Positions 1-7,000 of a stretch of DNA of 11,736 nucleotides are shown here, in pieces. Position 1 is the stretch's first letter. Every line of letters starts with the position of its first letter. Position numbers and translations under genes: made by a program. Location of the stretch: NCBI GenBank assembly GCA_023435855.1, contig JAEZLG010000235.1:1-11736 (forward strand), in the 5' to 3' direction. Under the pieces are notes generated by a model that searched no databases, was not told the origin of the DNA, and saw nothing but the letters and a program-made list of their open reading frames with translations. Source of the stretch: Bacillota bacterium. GTDB lineage: Bacteria; Bacillota; Clostridia; Christensenellales; CAG-138.

Positions 1-10
1 CGGTGTAACT

Positions 11-229
11 TTGGAAACGATTATCATTATCCTATTTGCTGCCGCTGTTCTGCTGATAGACTTTTTCCCTAAAAGTAAAGAGGACGGCAAAAAGGTAAAC
101 ATACTCTATCTCGTGCTTTTTTCCATAGGATTGTGTGTTTTGGTACTGCACTATCTCGATGTGAAAATTCCTAGCCCCGCAGAGCCAATTAAAAAGCTCG
201 TGGAAGCCGTATTCGGCCCGCAAAACTAA
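11..229 (+). CDS. Small two-helix membrane protein, likely germinant-receptor D-type subunit
   Basis: This 72-residue protein starts at a TTG codon. The frame stays open to the left edge of the window, so the true start and its ribosome binding site could lie just outside. Two hydrophobic stretches are visible, roughly residues 3-19 and 30-48. They are separated by a short charged loop (KSKEDGKK) and followed by a short polar tail. The stop is 10 bp before the ATG of a GerAB-type permease, with the permease ribosome binding site in the gap, so the two are surely cotranscribed. Small two-helix 'D' proteins are known to accompany gerA-type operons in Bacillus and to modulate receptor activity in the spore inner membrane. 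Assignment here rests on size, topology and position only; no diagnostic motif is visible. It could also be an unrelated small membrane protein. Confidence 0.6.
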   Translation: METIIIILFAAAVLLIDFFPKSKEDGKKVNILYLVLFSIGLCVLVLHYLDVKIPSPAEPIKKLVEAVFGPQN

Positions 230-239
230 GGGGGAAATT

Positions 240-1340
240 ATGAAAAAAGAAACGCTTTCTCCACTGTATGCAAAATGCATCATTATAATGTTTATCATAG
301 GCAGTACCGTTGTACTAGGCGTGGGAACAGCAACAAAGCAGGATGCATGGATGGCGGTTATAATCGCCATGGCTTACGTTATCCCCATTATACTTATATA
401 CGGACGCCTTATGAAGCTTTACCCTGAACAGGGGCTTTACGAAATCATTGAAGCGGTAACGGGAAAGATTTTCGGTACGATCCTTATTGTTCTTTATATA
501 TGGTACGCATTCCATTTAGGGTCGCTCGTACTCAGAAATTTTGGTGAGTTCATCCATGTGAACTTGCTTCGACAAACACCGCACTCCATAATGTTGATCC
601 TCATCATATTTACGGCTGCCTACCTTACAAAAAGCGGCCTTTTAACTATGGGAAGATTCTCCTTGTTTACTTTGGGTGTCTTAATCGTCGTAGTGATTGT
701 TACCGTACTCGGTTCCCTCAACCAGATCGAAATCCACTTTATGCAGCCGGTACTCGCGGCGGGCGCGGGAAAGTTGTTCGAGGAAGGCTACAATATCTTC
801 AGCTTTCCCTTGGCGGAAACGGTGCTGTTTCTCACCACCGCCTCGGCTGTGCGAAAGGAGGATAGTCCCTATAAGATATACCTTTGGAGCATATTACTTG
901 CAGGCGTCATCCTAATAAGCGTCGTGGTACGCAATGTGCTCGTTTTAGGGCCGGAAATGGTAAGCTCCTCCTATTTTCCGTCCTTCGTTGCCGCGAGAAT
1001 CATTAACATCGGAGACTTTTTCGCACGAATCGAGGGATTCATATCGATAAACTTCTTAATGAGCGGCATTTTTAAAATATCCGTCTGCCTGTTTGCAGCA
1101 ACAACAGGTATCGCAAAGCTCTTGGGCATAACAAATTTTAAACGGTTTATCCTGCCCGTATCCATGCTGATGATGGCCTTTTGCGAGATCGTCTACAAAA
1201 ACATTATGGATATGTTTTCATGGTTTAAAATTTATAGATTTTATGTCATTCCGTTCCAAATCATCCTGCCGTTGCTTTTGTGGGTTCTGGCGGAGATTAA
1301 GGCGAAAAAGAAAGCACAAGGCAGGCTTCCTGCAATTTGA
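240..1340 (+). CDS. Spore germination permease, GerAB family
   Basis: This 366-residue integral membrane protein has about ten hydrophobic helices, which matches the usual length and topology of the B subunits of GerA-type germinant receptors (Spore_permease family, amino acid/polyamine permease fold). The N-terminal pattern is typical of the family: a first helix containing IIGS at about residues 19-22, followed by KQDAW at residues 33-37. B subunits sit in the inner membrane of the spore and are thought to bind or pass small germinants such as amino acids; the specific ligand cannot be read from the sequence. The start ATG is preceded by AAGGGGG at good spacing. The gene follows the small D-like protein, and the A and C subunits are presumably upstream of the window because neither lies downstream. 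Transcription would be expected in the forespore under sigma-G, but the promoter is not in view. Confidence 0.93.
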   Translation: MKKETLSPLYAKCIIIMFIIGSTVVLGVGTATKQDAWMAVIIAMAYVIPIILIYGRLMKLYPEQGLYEIIEAVTGKIFGTILIVLYIWYAFHLGSLVLRNFGEFIHVNLLRQTPHSIMLILIIFTAAYLTKSGLLTMGRFSLFTLGVLIVVVIVTVLGSLNQIEIHFMQPVLAAGAGKLFEEGYNIFSFPLAETVLFLTTASAVRKEDSPYKIYLWSILLAGVILISVVVRNVLVLGPEMVSSSYFPSFVAARIINIGDFFARIEGFISINFLMSGIFKISVCLFAATTGIAKLLGITNFKRFILPVSMLMMAFCEIVYKNIMDMFSWFKIYRFYVIPFQIILPLLLWVLAEIKAKKKAQGRLPAI

Positions 1341-1358
1341 TACAAGAAGAGGCACAGG

Positions 1359-1380
1359 CGCGTTGACGGGGTTAAACGCG
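1359..1380. repeat. Inverted repeat overlapping a promoter -35 element
   Basis: The arms CGCGTT (1359-1364) and AACGCG (1375-1380) are exact reverse complements around a 10-base spacer. The left arm runs into the TTGACG -35 hexamer at 1363. There is no T-run after it, so it is not a convincing intrinsic terminator for the germination genes. It could be an operator half-site pair, but 6-bp arms of this kind also arise often by chance. Confidence 0.35.
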
Positions 1381-1392
1381 TCATGCTAAAAT
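1363..1392 (+). promoter_or_regulatory. Probable sigma-A promoter for the PIG-L / Ca-ATPase / phosphoesterase genes
   Basis: The -35 element is TTGACG (1363-1368, five of six consensus bases). An 18-bp spacer leads to the -10 element TAAAAT (1387-1392, five of six), which carries an extended TG at 1384-1385. A start site near 1399 would leave a leader of about 30 bases before the TTG start at 1428. The same region contains CATGCTA (1382-1388), which fits the CATnnTA -10 of the forespore sigmas F and G, but I see no matching GYATR -35 element. Confidence 0.65.
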
Positions 1393-1427
1393 AATATATG
1401 TATGCAATTTTATGGGGGGGATGAGAA

Positions 1428-2159
1428 TTGAGCTTGTTTTCTACTGCATCCTTTACAAAGTTTGAAGAAGTGAAAAGCCTACTCTGTGTGCAGGCGCACC
1501 CGGGTGAGCTTGAGTTGGCAGCGGGCGGAACGGTTTTTAAACTTACACAAAAAGGCTGCAAGGTCTTTTTTCTTACGGTAACGGATGGCAGTAAGGGCAC
1601 TATGGACGCTTCGTGTTCGCCCTTAAAACTCATGGAGGTTCGCCGTAAGGAGGCTATGGAGTCAGGGCGTGCACTCGGTGTGACAGAGCAGCTTTTCTTC
1701 GACGATACCGACGGCGCCTGCCCTCCCGTGGTGGAGCTTTGCCGCAGCATCATGGCCGTTATACGTGCACTCAAGCCGCAATCTGTCCTCATCATGGACC
1801 CTTTTAGACCCTATGAATTCCATCCCGACAGAATTGCCGTAGCAAAGGCAGCCGCGCAAGCCGCATATCTTAGCCCTATGCCGCACTATCATAAGGATGT
1901 CGGCGAACCGCACGCGATTGACTCGATTGTTTTTCATACTACAAATAACGCCAACACCTTTGTAAACATCGAAGAAACAATCACAAAAAAACGTGAAGCG
2001 GTTTTTCTCAATGCAAGCCAATCGCAAGACATAGAAGAGAATATTGCATTTTACATCGACTATCTTTCGCGCGCGCATGAAAGTGTAAGTGGCTTCAAGC
2101 ATTCCGAAGCGTTTTTCCAGCTACCGTCGCAGCTCATGTCGCTGCATTTTCAGGTTTGA
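1428..2159 (+). CDS. PIG-L/LmbE-fold deacetylase-like protein with altered metal-site residues
   Basis: This 243-residue protein starts at TTG 1428, preceded by the purine-rich GGGGGGATGAGA. The overall layout follows the PIG-L family of zinc-dependent N-acetylglucosamine deacetylases (MshB, BshB, LmbE): a first-strand motif, then TDGSKGT (residues 52-58), an R-rich helix with an LGV end, and a D-P-x-R-x-Y-E-x-HPD segment. The expected AHPDD motif reads AHPGE (residues 23-27), so the usual catalytic Asp is Gly and the Asp zinc ligand is Glu. The usual HPDH reads HPDR (132-135), so a His zinc ligand is Arg. By comparison with MshB (His13, Asp15, Asp16, His147) this suggests lost or changed catalysis. 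The substrate is unknown. It is the first gene after the promoter at 1363 and lies 41 bp before the Ca-ATPase gene. Confidence 0.8.
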   Translation: MSLFSTASFTKFEEVKSLLCVQAHPGELELAAGGTVFKLTQKGCKVFFLTVTDGSKGTMDASCSPLKLMEVRRKEAMESGRALGVTEQLFFDDTDGACPPVVELCRSIMAVIRALKPQSVLIMDPFRPYEFHPDRIAVAKAAAQAAYLSPMPHYHKDVGEPHAIDSIVFHTTNNANTFVNIEETITKKREAVFLNASQSQDIEENIAFYIDYLSRAHESVSGFKHSEAFFQLPSQLMSLHFQV

Positions 2160-2200
2160 ACTCCGCTTATCCCATTTTTAGTGTATAGGAGGTTTTTTCA

Positions 2201-4828
2201 TTGCTACCGTATCATGAGGATATCAATCAAGTACTGACGCAGCTCAACGTCGACCGCGAACAGGGGCTGAGTGGGGAAGAGGCGCTAAAACGTCTTGATT
2301 CACACGGTGAAAACAAGCTGACGGAAAAAAAGAAGGAAACGCTTCTTCAAAGATTCTTCAATCAATTTAAGGACGCGATGATCATTATCTTGCTCATAGC
2401 GGCTGCCATCTCCTTCGGTATCTCCTTGTATAATAGGGAAGAAGGCTTCGTGGAGCCTATATTGATTTTACTGATTGTCGTTTTGAATGCTGCTTTAGGC
2501 GTAGCGCAGGAAAGCAAAGCTGAGAAAGCACTCGATGCACTTAAAAAGCTATCAGCCCCACATGCGCGTGTTATTCGCGACGGAAAGGAGAGCGTAATCG
2601 ACGCAGCACTTCTTGTCCCGGGCGATATCATCCACATTGAAGCAGGGGATTTCATACCGGCCGATGCGCGCTTGTTCCAATCGGCCAGCCTTAGAAGCGA
2701 AGAATCCGCGCTTACGGGGGAATCGGTACCCTCTGAAAAGGATGCTGCGTTAAGCGTAGAGGAAAACGCACCGCTTGGTGACAGACGCAACATGGTATAT
2801 TCCGGCTGCAGCGTTGCTTACGGACGCGGGCGTGCAGTCGTAACCGCCACGGGCATGAATACGGAAATGGGCAAAATTGCCCATATGCTCGATGCAGAGG
2901 AAGAAGGGCAGACGCCGCTTCAGAAGAAGCTCGGCACACTCGGCAAATATATGGGAATCGCAGCGTTGGGTATCTGCGCAGTCATTTTTATCGTAGGTTT
3001 ACTTGATAACATGCCTGTTATGGAGATATTCATGATATCCGTATCACTCGCGGTCGCTGCCATCCCTGAGGGAATGCCTGCTATCGTAACGATTGTGCTT
3101 GCAATCGGCGTTGAGCGAATGGTCAAGAGAAACGCAATCATACGCAAACTGCCCGCGGTAGAAACGCTCGGCAGCGCATCCGTGATTTGCTCCGATAAAA
3201 CCGGCACGCTTACCCAAAACCGCATGACACTCGTGCAGGCGTTCGACGCCAATAGCGGCTTACGTGAAGAGATAAGCGATAATAACTCCGCTTCTATACG
3301 CGAACTGTTAAAATACGCTGCGCTCTGCAGCGATGGCTATGTGGAAGAAGATAACGGTGACATTCGCCACATCGGTGATCCTACCGAAACCGCGCTCGCG
3401 CATGCCGCGCACAAAAACGGCATGACACGGCAGAAGCTTGGGGAAGAATATCCGCGCCTTACTGAAATTCCTTTCGATTCCGACCGCAAGCTTATGACCA
3501 CCGTAAACCGCATCGGTGGCAAAAATATGGTGATCGTGAAGGGTGCGTTTGACGTGCTTGCTGGAATTTGTATAAGTGGCGATATCACTGCCGCAAAGGC
3601 GGCTGTGGAAAGCATGAGCTCTCAAGCACTTCGCGTGCTTGCTGTTGCCTACCGTGAAACGGAGAATTTCAGCCAGACACCAACGCCCCAAGAACTTGAG
3701 CATTCTCTTACTCTCATGGGCATCGTCGGTATGATCGACCCGCCTCGCCCCGAGGTGAAGGTTGCGGTGGATATATGCAAACGCGCCGGCATTCGCCCTG
3801 TGATGATCACGGGCGATCATGTGGCGACTGCATGCGCGATTGCTGAAGATTTGGGTATTTTGAAAGAAGGCGACGAAGCGGTCAACGGCACGGAACTTGC
3901 ATTAATGAGCGACGAAGAGCTTGCTTCACGCGTCGAAAACATTTCCGTATACGCCCGCGTTTCGCCTTCTGATAAAATACGAATCGTGCGTGCATGGCAA
4001 AACGATGGCCAGGTAGTCGCCATGACGGGCGATGGCGTTAATGACGCGCCAGCACTTAAGGCAGCGGATATAGGCTGTGCAATGGGCATTACAGGCACGG
4101 ACGTAGCCAAAGGCGCTGCGGATATGACGCTTACAGACGACAACTTTGCAACCATTGTGGATGCGGTTCGCGAGGGCAGGAGCATTTATGACAACATCCG
4201 CAAGGCTATAGGATATCTCTTAGGCACCAATATCGGCGAGGTGCTCACGGTGTTCATCGCTATGCTGCTATGGCGCACATCGCCGCTTCTATCTATGCAG
4301 CTTCTCTGGATTAACCTCGTGACCGACAGCCTGCCTGCGATTGCGCTCGGTATGGAACCCGTGGAAGCGGATGTAATGGATCGTATGCCTAAGGCAAAAA
4401 ACGAAGGCATCTTTGCCGGCGGTCTTGGTATAAAGGTCATCGTGCAGGGTGTTATGTTCTGTGCGCTTACGCTTATCGGCTTCTGGCTCGGGCAAAATAT
4501 GCTGGGAGGCAGCATAGAGGAAGGCCGCACAATGGCATTTATCATACTTGCCTTTACGCAAGTGATCCACTCGTTCAATATGCGCTCTACGCACTCTCTC
4601 TTTAAGATCGGAGTCTTTACCAACAAGGCGCTTGTAAAAGCTGCAATCGTCTCAACGCTTATGATCGCAGTGATCATTTTCATCGAACCGATAGCGCGTC
4701 TGTTCGAGCTTATAATGATGCCTTGGTATATGTACCTGATCGCTGCCGGCCTTGCATTCGTACCCGTGCCTGTGATGGAGTTTACCAAGCTGTTTTTACA
4801 CCGCAAAAACTCTGAAAAACAAAAGTGA
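2201..4828 (+). CDS. P-type Ca2+-transporting ATPase (P2-type)
   Basis: This 875-residue protein is a full-length cation pump of the SERCA/PMCA-like class, exporting Ca2+ from the cytoplasm using ATP. In order it shows an N-terminal cation-ATPase segment, the actuator-domain TGES (172-175), the M4 motif IPEGMP with Glu290, the phosphorylation loop DKTGTLT with the phosphorylated Asp332, the nucleotide-domain KGA (447-449), DPPR (from 513), and the hinge TGDGVND (609-615). In the membrane, Asn677 and Glu680 (M5) and Asn705, Thr708 and Asp709 (M6, NLVTD) correspond to SERCA Ca2+ ligands. The M8 segment (about 787-796) lacks the acidic residue SERCA uses for its second site and carries Arg795, so a single Ca2+ per cycle is likely. 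The TTG start follows TAGGAGG at 8 bases spacing. It overlaps the next gene by 4 bp. Confidence 0.95.
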   Translation: MLPYHEDINQVLTQLNVDREQGLSGEEALKRLDSHGENKLTEKKKETLLQRFFNQFKDAMIIILLIAAAISFGISLYNREEGFVEPILILLIVVLNAALGVAQESKAEKALDALKKLSAPHARVIRDGKESVIDAALLVPGDIIHIEAGDFIPADARLFQSASLRSEESALTGESVPSEKDAALSVEENAPLGDRRNMVYSGCSVAYGRGRAVVTATGMNTEMGKIAHMLDAEEEGQTPLQKKLGTLGKYMGIAALGICAVIFIVGLLDNMPVMEIFMISVSLAVAAIPEGMPAIVTIVLAIGVERMVKRNAIIRKLPAVETLGSASVICSDKTGTLTQNRMTLVQAFDANSGLREEISDNNSASIRELLKYAALCSDGYVEEDNGDIRHIGDPTETALAHAAHKNGMTRQKLGEEYPRLTEIPFDSDRKLMTTVNRIGGKNMVIVKGAFDVLAGICISGDITAAKAAVESMSSQALRVLAVAYRETENFSQTPTPQELEHSLTLMGIVGMIDPPRPEVKVAVDICKRAGIRPVMITGDHVATACAIAEDLGILKEGDEAVNGTELALMSDEELASRVENISVYARVSPSDKIRIVRAWQNDGQVVAMTGDGVNDAPALKAADIGCAMGITGTDVAKGAADMTLTDDNFATIVDAVREGRSIYDNIRKAIGYLLGTNIGEVLTVFIAMLLWRTSPLLSMQLLWINLVTDSLPAIALGMEPVEADVMDRMPKAKNEGIFAGGLGIKVIVQGVMFCALTLIGFWLGQNMLGGSIEEGRTMAFIILAFTQVIHSFNMRSTHSLFKIGVFTNKALVKAAIVSTLMIAVIIFIEPIARLFELIMMPWYMYLIAAGLAFVPVPVMEFTKLFLHRKNSEKQK

Positions 4829-5913
4829 ACGCAAAGGTCATAGTGCCTGACGCGGGTAAGGCAAATAGAATATTAGTCATAAGCGATATCCACGGCAGTT
4901 TAGAGCTATTAAAGCGCTTGCTCCATAAAGTAGGGTTTTGCGAGAGAGATTTTCTTGTACTACTGGGTGATTACATCGAAAAGGGGCCGGAGAATCTTAA
5001 AACACTGCGCTACGTGATGGAGCTAAGCAAAAAGCCTAACGTATGCGCGCTTACCGGTAATTGCGACACCATCTGGGAAGACGTCCGCTATGAGCGCTAT
5101 CATGAAAACTTATTGCGCTACATGCTTTGGCGTAAGGAGAGCGTACTCAACGAAATGTGCCTGGAGCATGGGATATTTATCCGCGACGGCATGGATAAGG
5201 CGAGCATGCAAGAAAGACTTTTAAGAGCTTATGATGCGGAGTTCACATGGTTATGTGAACTCCCGCATATTATAGACACGCCTGCGTTGACATTCGTACA
5301 TGCCGGCATAACCAATGAGGATCTTGCCGCGCAGGACGCGAACGAGTGTATGATATGTAAAGCTTTCATGGAAAACGCGCCGTATTTCTCAAAATACGTT
5401 ATTGTCGGGCATTGGCCCACTGTCAACTATACCGCATACACAAACGGCCTTCTATCCCATATGCCCATCATCGATAATGAAAAACGCGTTATTTCCATTG
5501 ACGGCGGCAATGTTGTGAAGCGCGCGGGGCAGCTTAATTGTCTCATTTATGCTGACGGTGCATTTTCGTCCGCATTTGTTGATAACCTCCCAATCCGTAC
5601 CGTGACTGCACCGCAAGCAGGCAGGGGAGAACCCGTATCCGTTACATGGATGCATAACGAGATAGATCTCTTATATAGAGGTGAAGACGATAGCGCCGTC
5701 ATTCTAAAACACACGGGGCAAAGGGTACTGATTCCTAACGATTACCTTTTTGAAAAGGATGGCACGCATTTTTGCCGTGATTATACGAGCTATGTCATGC
5801 CACTCAACGTTGGTGATACAGTATCCATCGTTGAAATGCATGGAAAACGTGCGCTTGTCAAACGTAATGGTGTTCTTGGCTGGGTAAATCAAGCTTTATT
5901 AACAGTTAATTAA
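4825..5913 (+). CDS. Calcineurin-like metallophosphoesterase with C-terminal SH3-like domain
   Basis: This 362-residue protein has an N-terminal two-metal phosphoesterase domain: SDIHG with Asp21 and His23, GDYIEKG with Asp49, GNCD with Asn79, FVHAG with His159 and VGHWP with His196. The layout is closest to the PPP-like branch (ApaH, PrpE and similar Ser/Thr phosphatases or diadenosine tetraphosphatases). GNCD replaces the GNHE/D of those enzymes, as seen in some phosphodiesterases. A D-G-G segment at 227-229 fits the end of the catalytic core. Residues about 270-362 form a separate tail, and the part near 327-358 (VGDTVSIVEM to LGWVNQ) resembles a bacterial SH3 fold. The true substrate is unknown. 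The GTG start at 4825 overlaps the ATPase TGA (GTGA), implying translational coupling. An alternative GTG at 4843, six codons in, has AAAGG five bases upstream and would also retain all metal ligands. Confidence 0.85.
   Translation: MNAKVIVPDAGKANRILVISDIHGSLELLKRLLHKVGFCERDFLVLLGDYIEKGPENLKTLRYVMELSKKPNVCALTGNCDTIWEDVRYERYHENLLRYMLWRKESVLNEMCLEHGIFIRDGMDKASMQERLLRAYDAEFTWLCELPHIIDTPALTFVHAGITNEDLAAQDANECMICKAFMENAPYFSKYVIVGHWPTVNYTAYTNGLLSHMPIIDNEKRVISIDGGNVVKRAGQLNCLIYADGAFSSAFVDNLPIRTVTAPQAGRGEPVSVTWMHNEIDLLYRGEDDSAVILKHTGQRVLIPNDYLFEKDGTHFCRDYTSYVMPLNVGDTVSIVEMHGKRALVKRNGVLGWVNQALLTVN
5238..5263. repeat. Perfect 11-bp inverted repeat inside the phosphoesterase gene
   Basis: GGAGTTCACAT (5238-5248) and ATGTGAACTCC (5253-5263) are exact reverse complements around a GGTT loop, encoding residues around AEFTWLCELP. 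The mRNA would form a stable hairpin with a tetraloop. No T-run follows, so it is not an ordinary terminator. Its role, if any, is unknown. Confidence 0.7.
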
Positions 5914-5933
5914 AAATAGTTATCAATAGTTTG

Positions 5934-5942
5934 TGGTATAAT
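5934..5942 (+). promoter_or_regulatory. Extended -10 promoter for the DUF1002 gene
   Basis: TGGTATAAT carries a perfect TATAAT (5937-5942) with the TGn extension. It lies between the phosphoesterase stop and the DUF1002 start. No good -35 hexamer is visible 16-18 bases upstream; that position is A-rich (5914-5920), which extended -10 promoters tolerate. A small inverted repeat, ATTAAC-A-GTTAAT (5898-5910), sits just upstream and could be a regulator site or chance. There is no terminator before it, so readthrough from the upstream genes is possible. Confidence 0.6.
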
Positions 5943-5980
5943 TCCAATAGAAAACGGAAAACCGGAGGTTGATTTAAGAA

Positions 5981-6862
5981 ATGAAACTCAAAAAAGTGCT
6001 GGCAGCAATTATGGCGGTCATTGTCAGCGTCGGCTTGTTTGCCCCCGCCGCATATGCACTCGAATCAGGTGACCAACGCGTTACCATAGGTGCAAACCTC
6101 GATGATGCGCAGCGTGCGCAAATCTATAAGGATTTCGGCATCGAGCGCGGTACGGTAACGGAAATCATCGTGACAAACGAGAACGAGCGCGAATACCTTG
6201 AAGGCCTCGTTCCCGATGGCAAAATCGGCAACGTCGCGCTTTCGTGCGTGTACATCACTATGCTGGAGGAAGAATCCGGCCTTGCCATTACTACCAACAA
6301 TATCAATTGGTGTACGGCTGACATGTACAAAAATGCACTTACAACTGCGGGCATTTCGGATGCAAAGGTCATGATCAGCGCACCGTTCCCCGTTTCGGGT
6401 ACGGCAGCTTTGACGGGTATCTACAAGGCTTATGAGGATATCACGGGTGAAACGCTCAGCGACCTTGCGAAGTCCGTAGGCGCTGAAGAATTGATTACTA
6501 CCGGCCAATTGGCCGAGTACATCGGCAGCGAGGATGCCACCGAGATCATCAACCAACTTAAGGGCATACTTGACCAGACCCAGAACATGACCGACGATGA
6601 GGTGCGTGAAGAGATTCGCCGCATTGCGAAGGACTATAATGTTTCCATTACCGATGCACAGGTGGATCAACTCTTAAAGCTTTGCCGCTCGCTTGAAAAA
6701 CTCGACGTGAATGAACTTAAGGATAAACTCCTTTCCCTTACGGAAACCGTGCAAAAAGCCGGCAAGGTACAGGAATCCATCAGCAATTTCACAGCGGGCG
6801 TTAAGGACTTCTTCGCCTCCATCGGCACTTTCTTCTCTAATCTGTTTGGAGGGAAGAAGTAA
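5981..6862 (+). CDS. Secreted DUF1002 protein (YpuA-like)
   Basis: This 293-residue protein has a clear signal peptide: a KLKK basic start, a hydrophobic core, and a probable cleavage after AYA at residue 26. The mature part begins with a DQRVTIGANLDDAQR segment and includes a central stretch from about 63 to 170 (KIGNVALSCVY, the ITTNNINW pattern, ISAPFPVSGTAALTGIYKAYE). This is the recognisable pattern of the DUF1002 family, whose B. subtilis member is YpuA; its molecular function is not established. The second half is helical and charged, and it ends in an aromatic, possibly amphipathic segment (FFASIGTFFSNLF) before GGKK. There is no sortase motif or lipobox. The ATG is preceded by GGAGG at a rather long 12-base spacing, and the closer in-frame region has no better start. 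It has its own promoter and terminator and so is probably monocistronic. Confidence 0.88.
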   Translation: MKLKKVLAAIMAVIVSVGLFAPAAYALESGDQRVTIGANLDDAQRAQIYKDFGIERGTVTEIIVTNENEREYLEGLVPDGKIGNVALSCVYITMLEEESGLAITTNNINWCTADMYKNALTTAGISDAKVMISAPFPVSGTAALTGIYKAYEDITGETLSDLAKSVGAEELITTGQLAEYIGSEDATEIINQLKGILDQTQNMTDDEVREEIRRIAKDYNVSITDAQVDQLLKLCRSLEKLDVNELKDKLLSLTETVQKAGKVQESISNFTAGVKDFFASIGTFFSNLFGGKK

Positions 6863-6884
6863 ACAAGTCAACAGGATGCATATT

Positions 6885-6914
6885 AGGGTGTGCGATTTGC
6901 CGCACACCCTTTTT
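6885..6914 (+). terminator. Intrinsic terminator after the DUF1002 gene
   Basis: AGGGTGTGCG (6885-6894) pairs perfectly with CGCACACCCT (6901-6910) across a six-base ATTTGC loop. A run of five T follows (6910-6914). It sits 22 bases after the stop codon. Confidence 0.92.
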
Positions 6915-6936
6915 ATATTCTATATCGAACAAACGG

Positions 6937-6971
6937 TTGTGTTTTCTGCTGTATAGGAAGTATACTATAAG
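6937..6971 (+). promoter_or_regulatory. Weak candidate promoter for the YcaQ-like gene
   Basis: The stretch between the terminator and the next ATG is AT-rich. It offers TATACT (6961-6966) or the overlapping TATAAG (6966-6971) as -10 elements, each five of six. The best -35 is TTGTGT (6937-6942), only three of six, 18 bases before TATACT. A promoter is expected here because the terminator isolates the downstream gene, but the exact elements are uncertain. Confidence 0.4.
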
Positions 6972-7000
6972 AAAACGATTGCACATCCAAGGGGAAATTC

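Noticed and set aside
4186..4806. Long antisense open frame (206 codons) opposite the Ca-ATPase gene
   Set aside because: It is a shadow of strong coding on the other strand, has no recognisable motif, and does not fit the operon layout. The antisense frames at 2362-2793, 3308-3820, 3817-4185 and 6065-6670 are rejected for the same reason.
6502..6515. Perfect 14-bp palindrome CGGCCAATTGGCCG within the DUF1002 gene
   Set aside because: About one such palindrome is expected by chance in a window of this length, and it lies within well-supported coding sequence.
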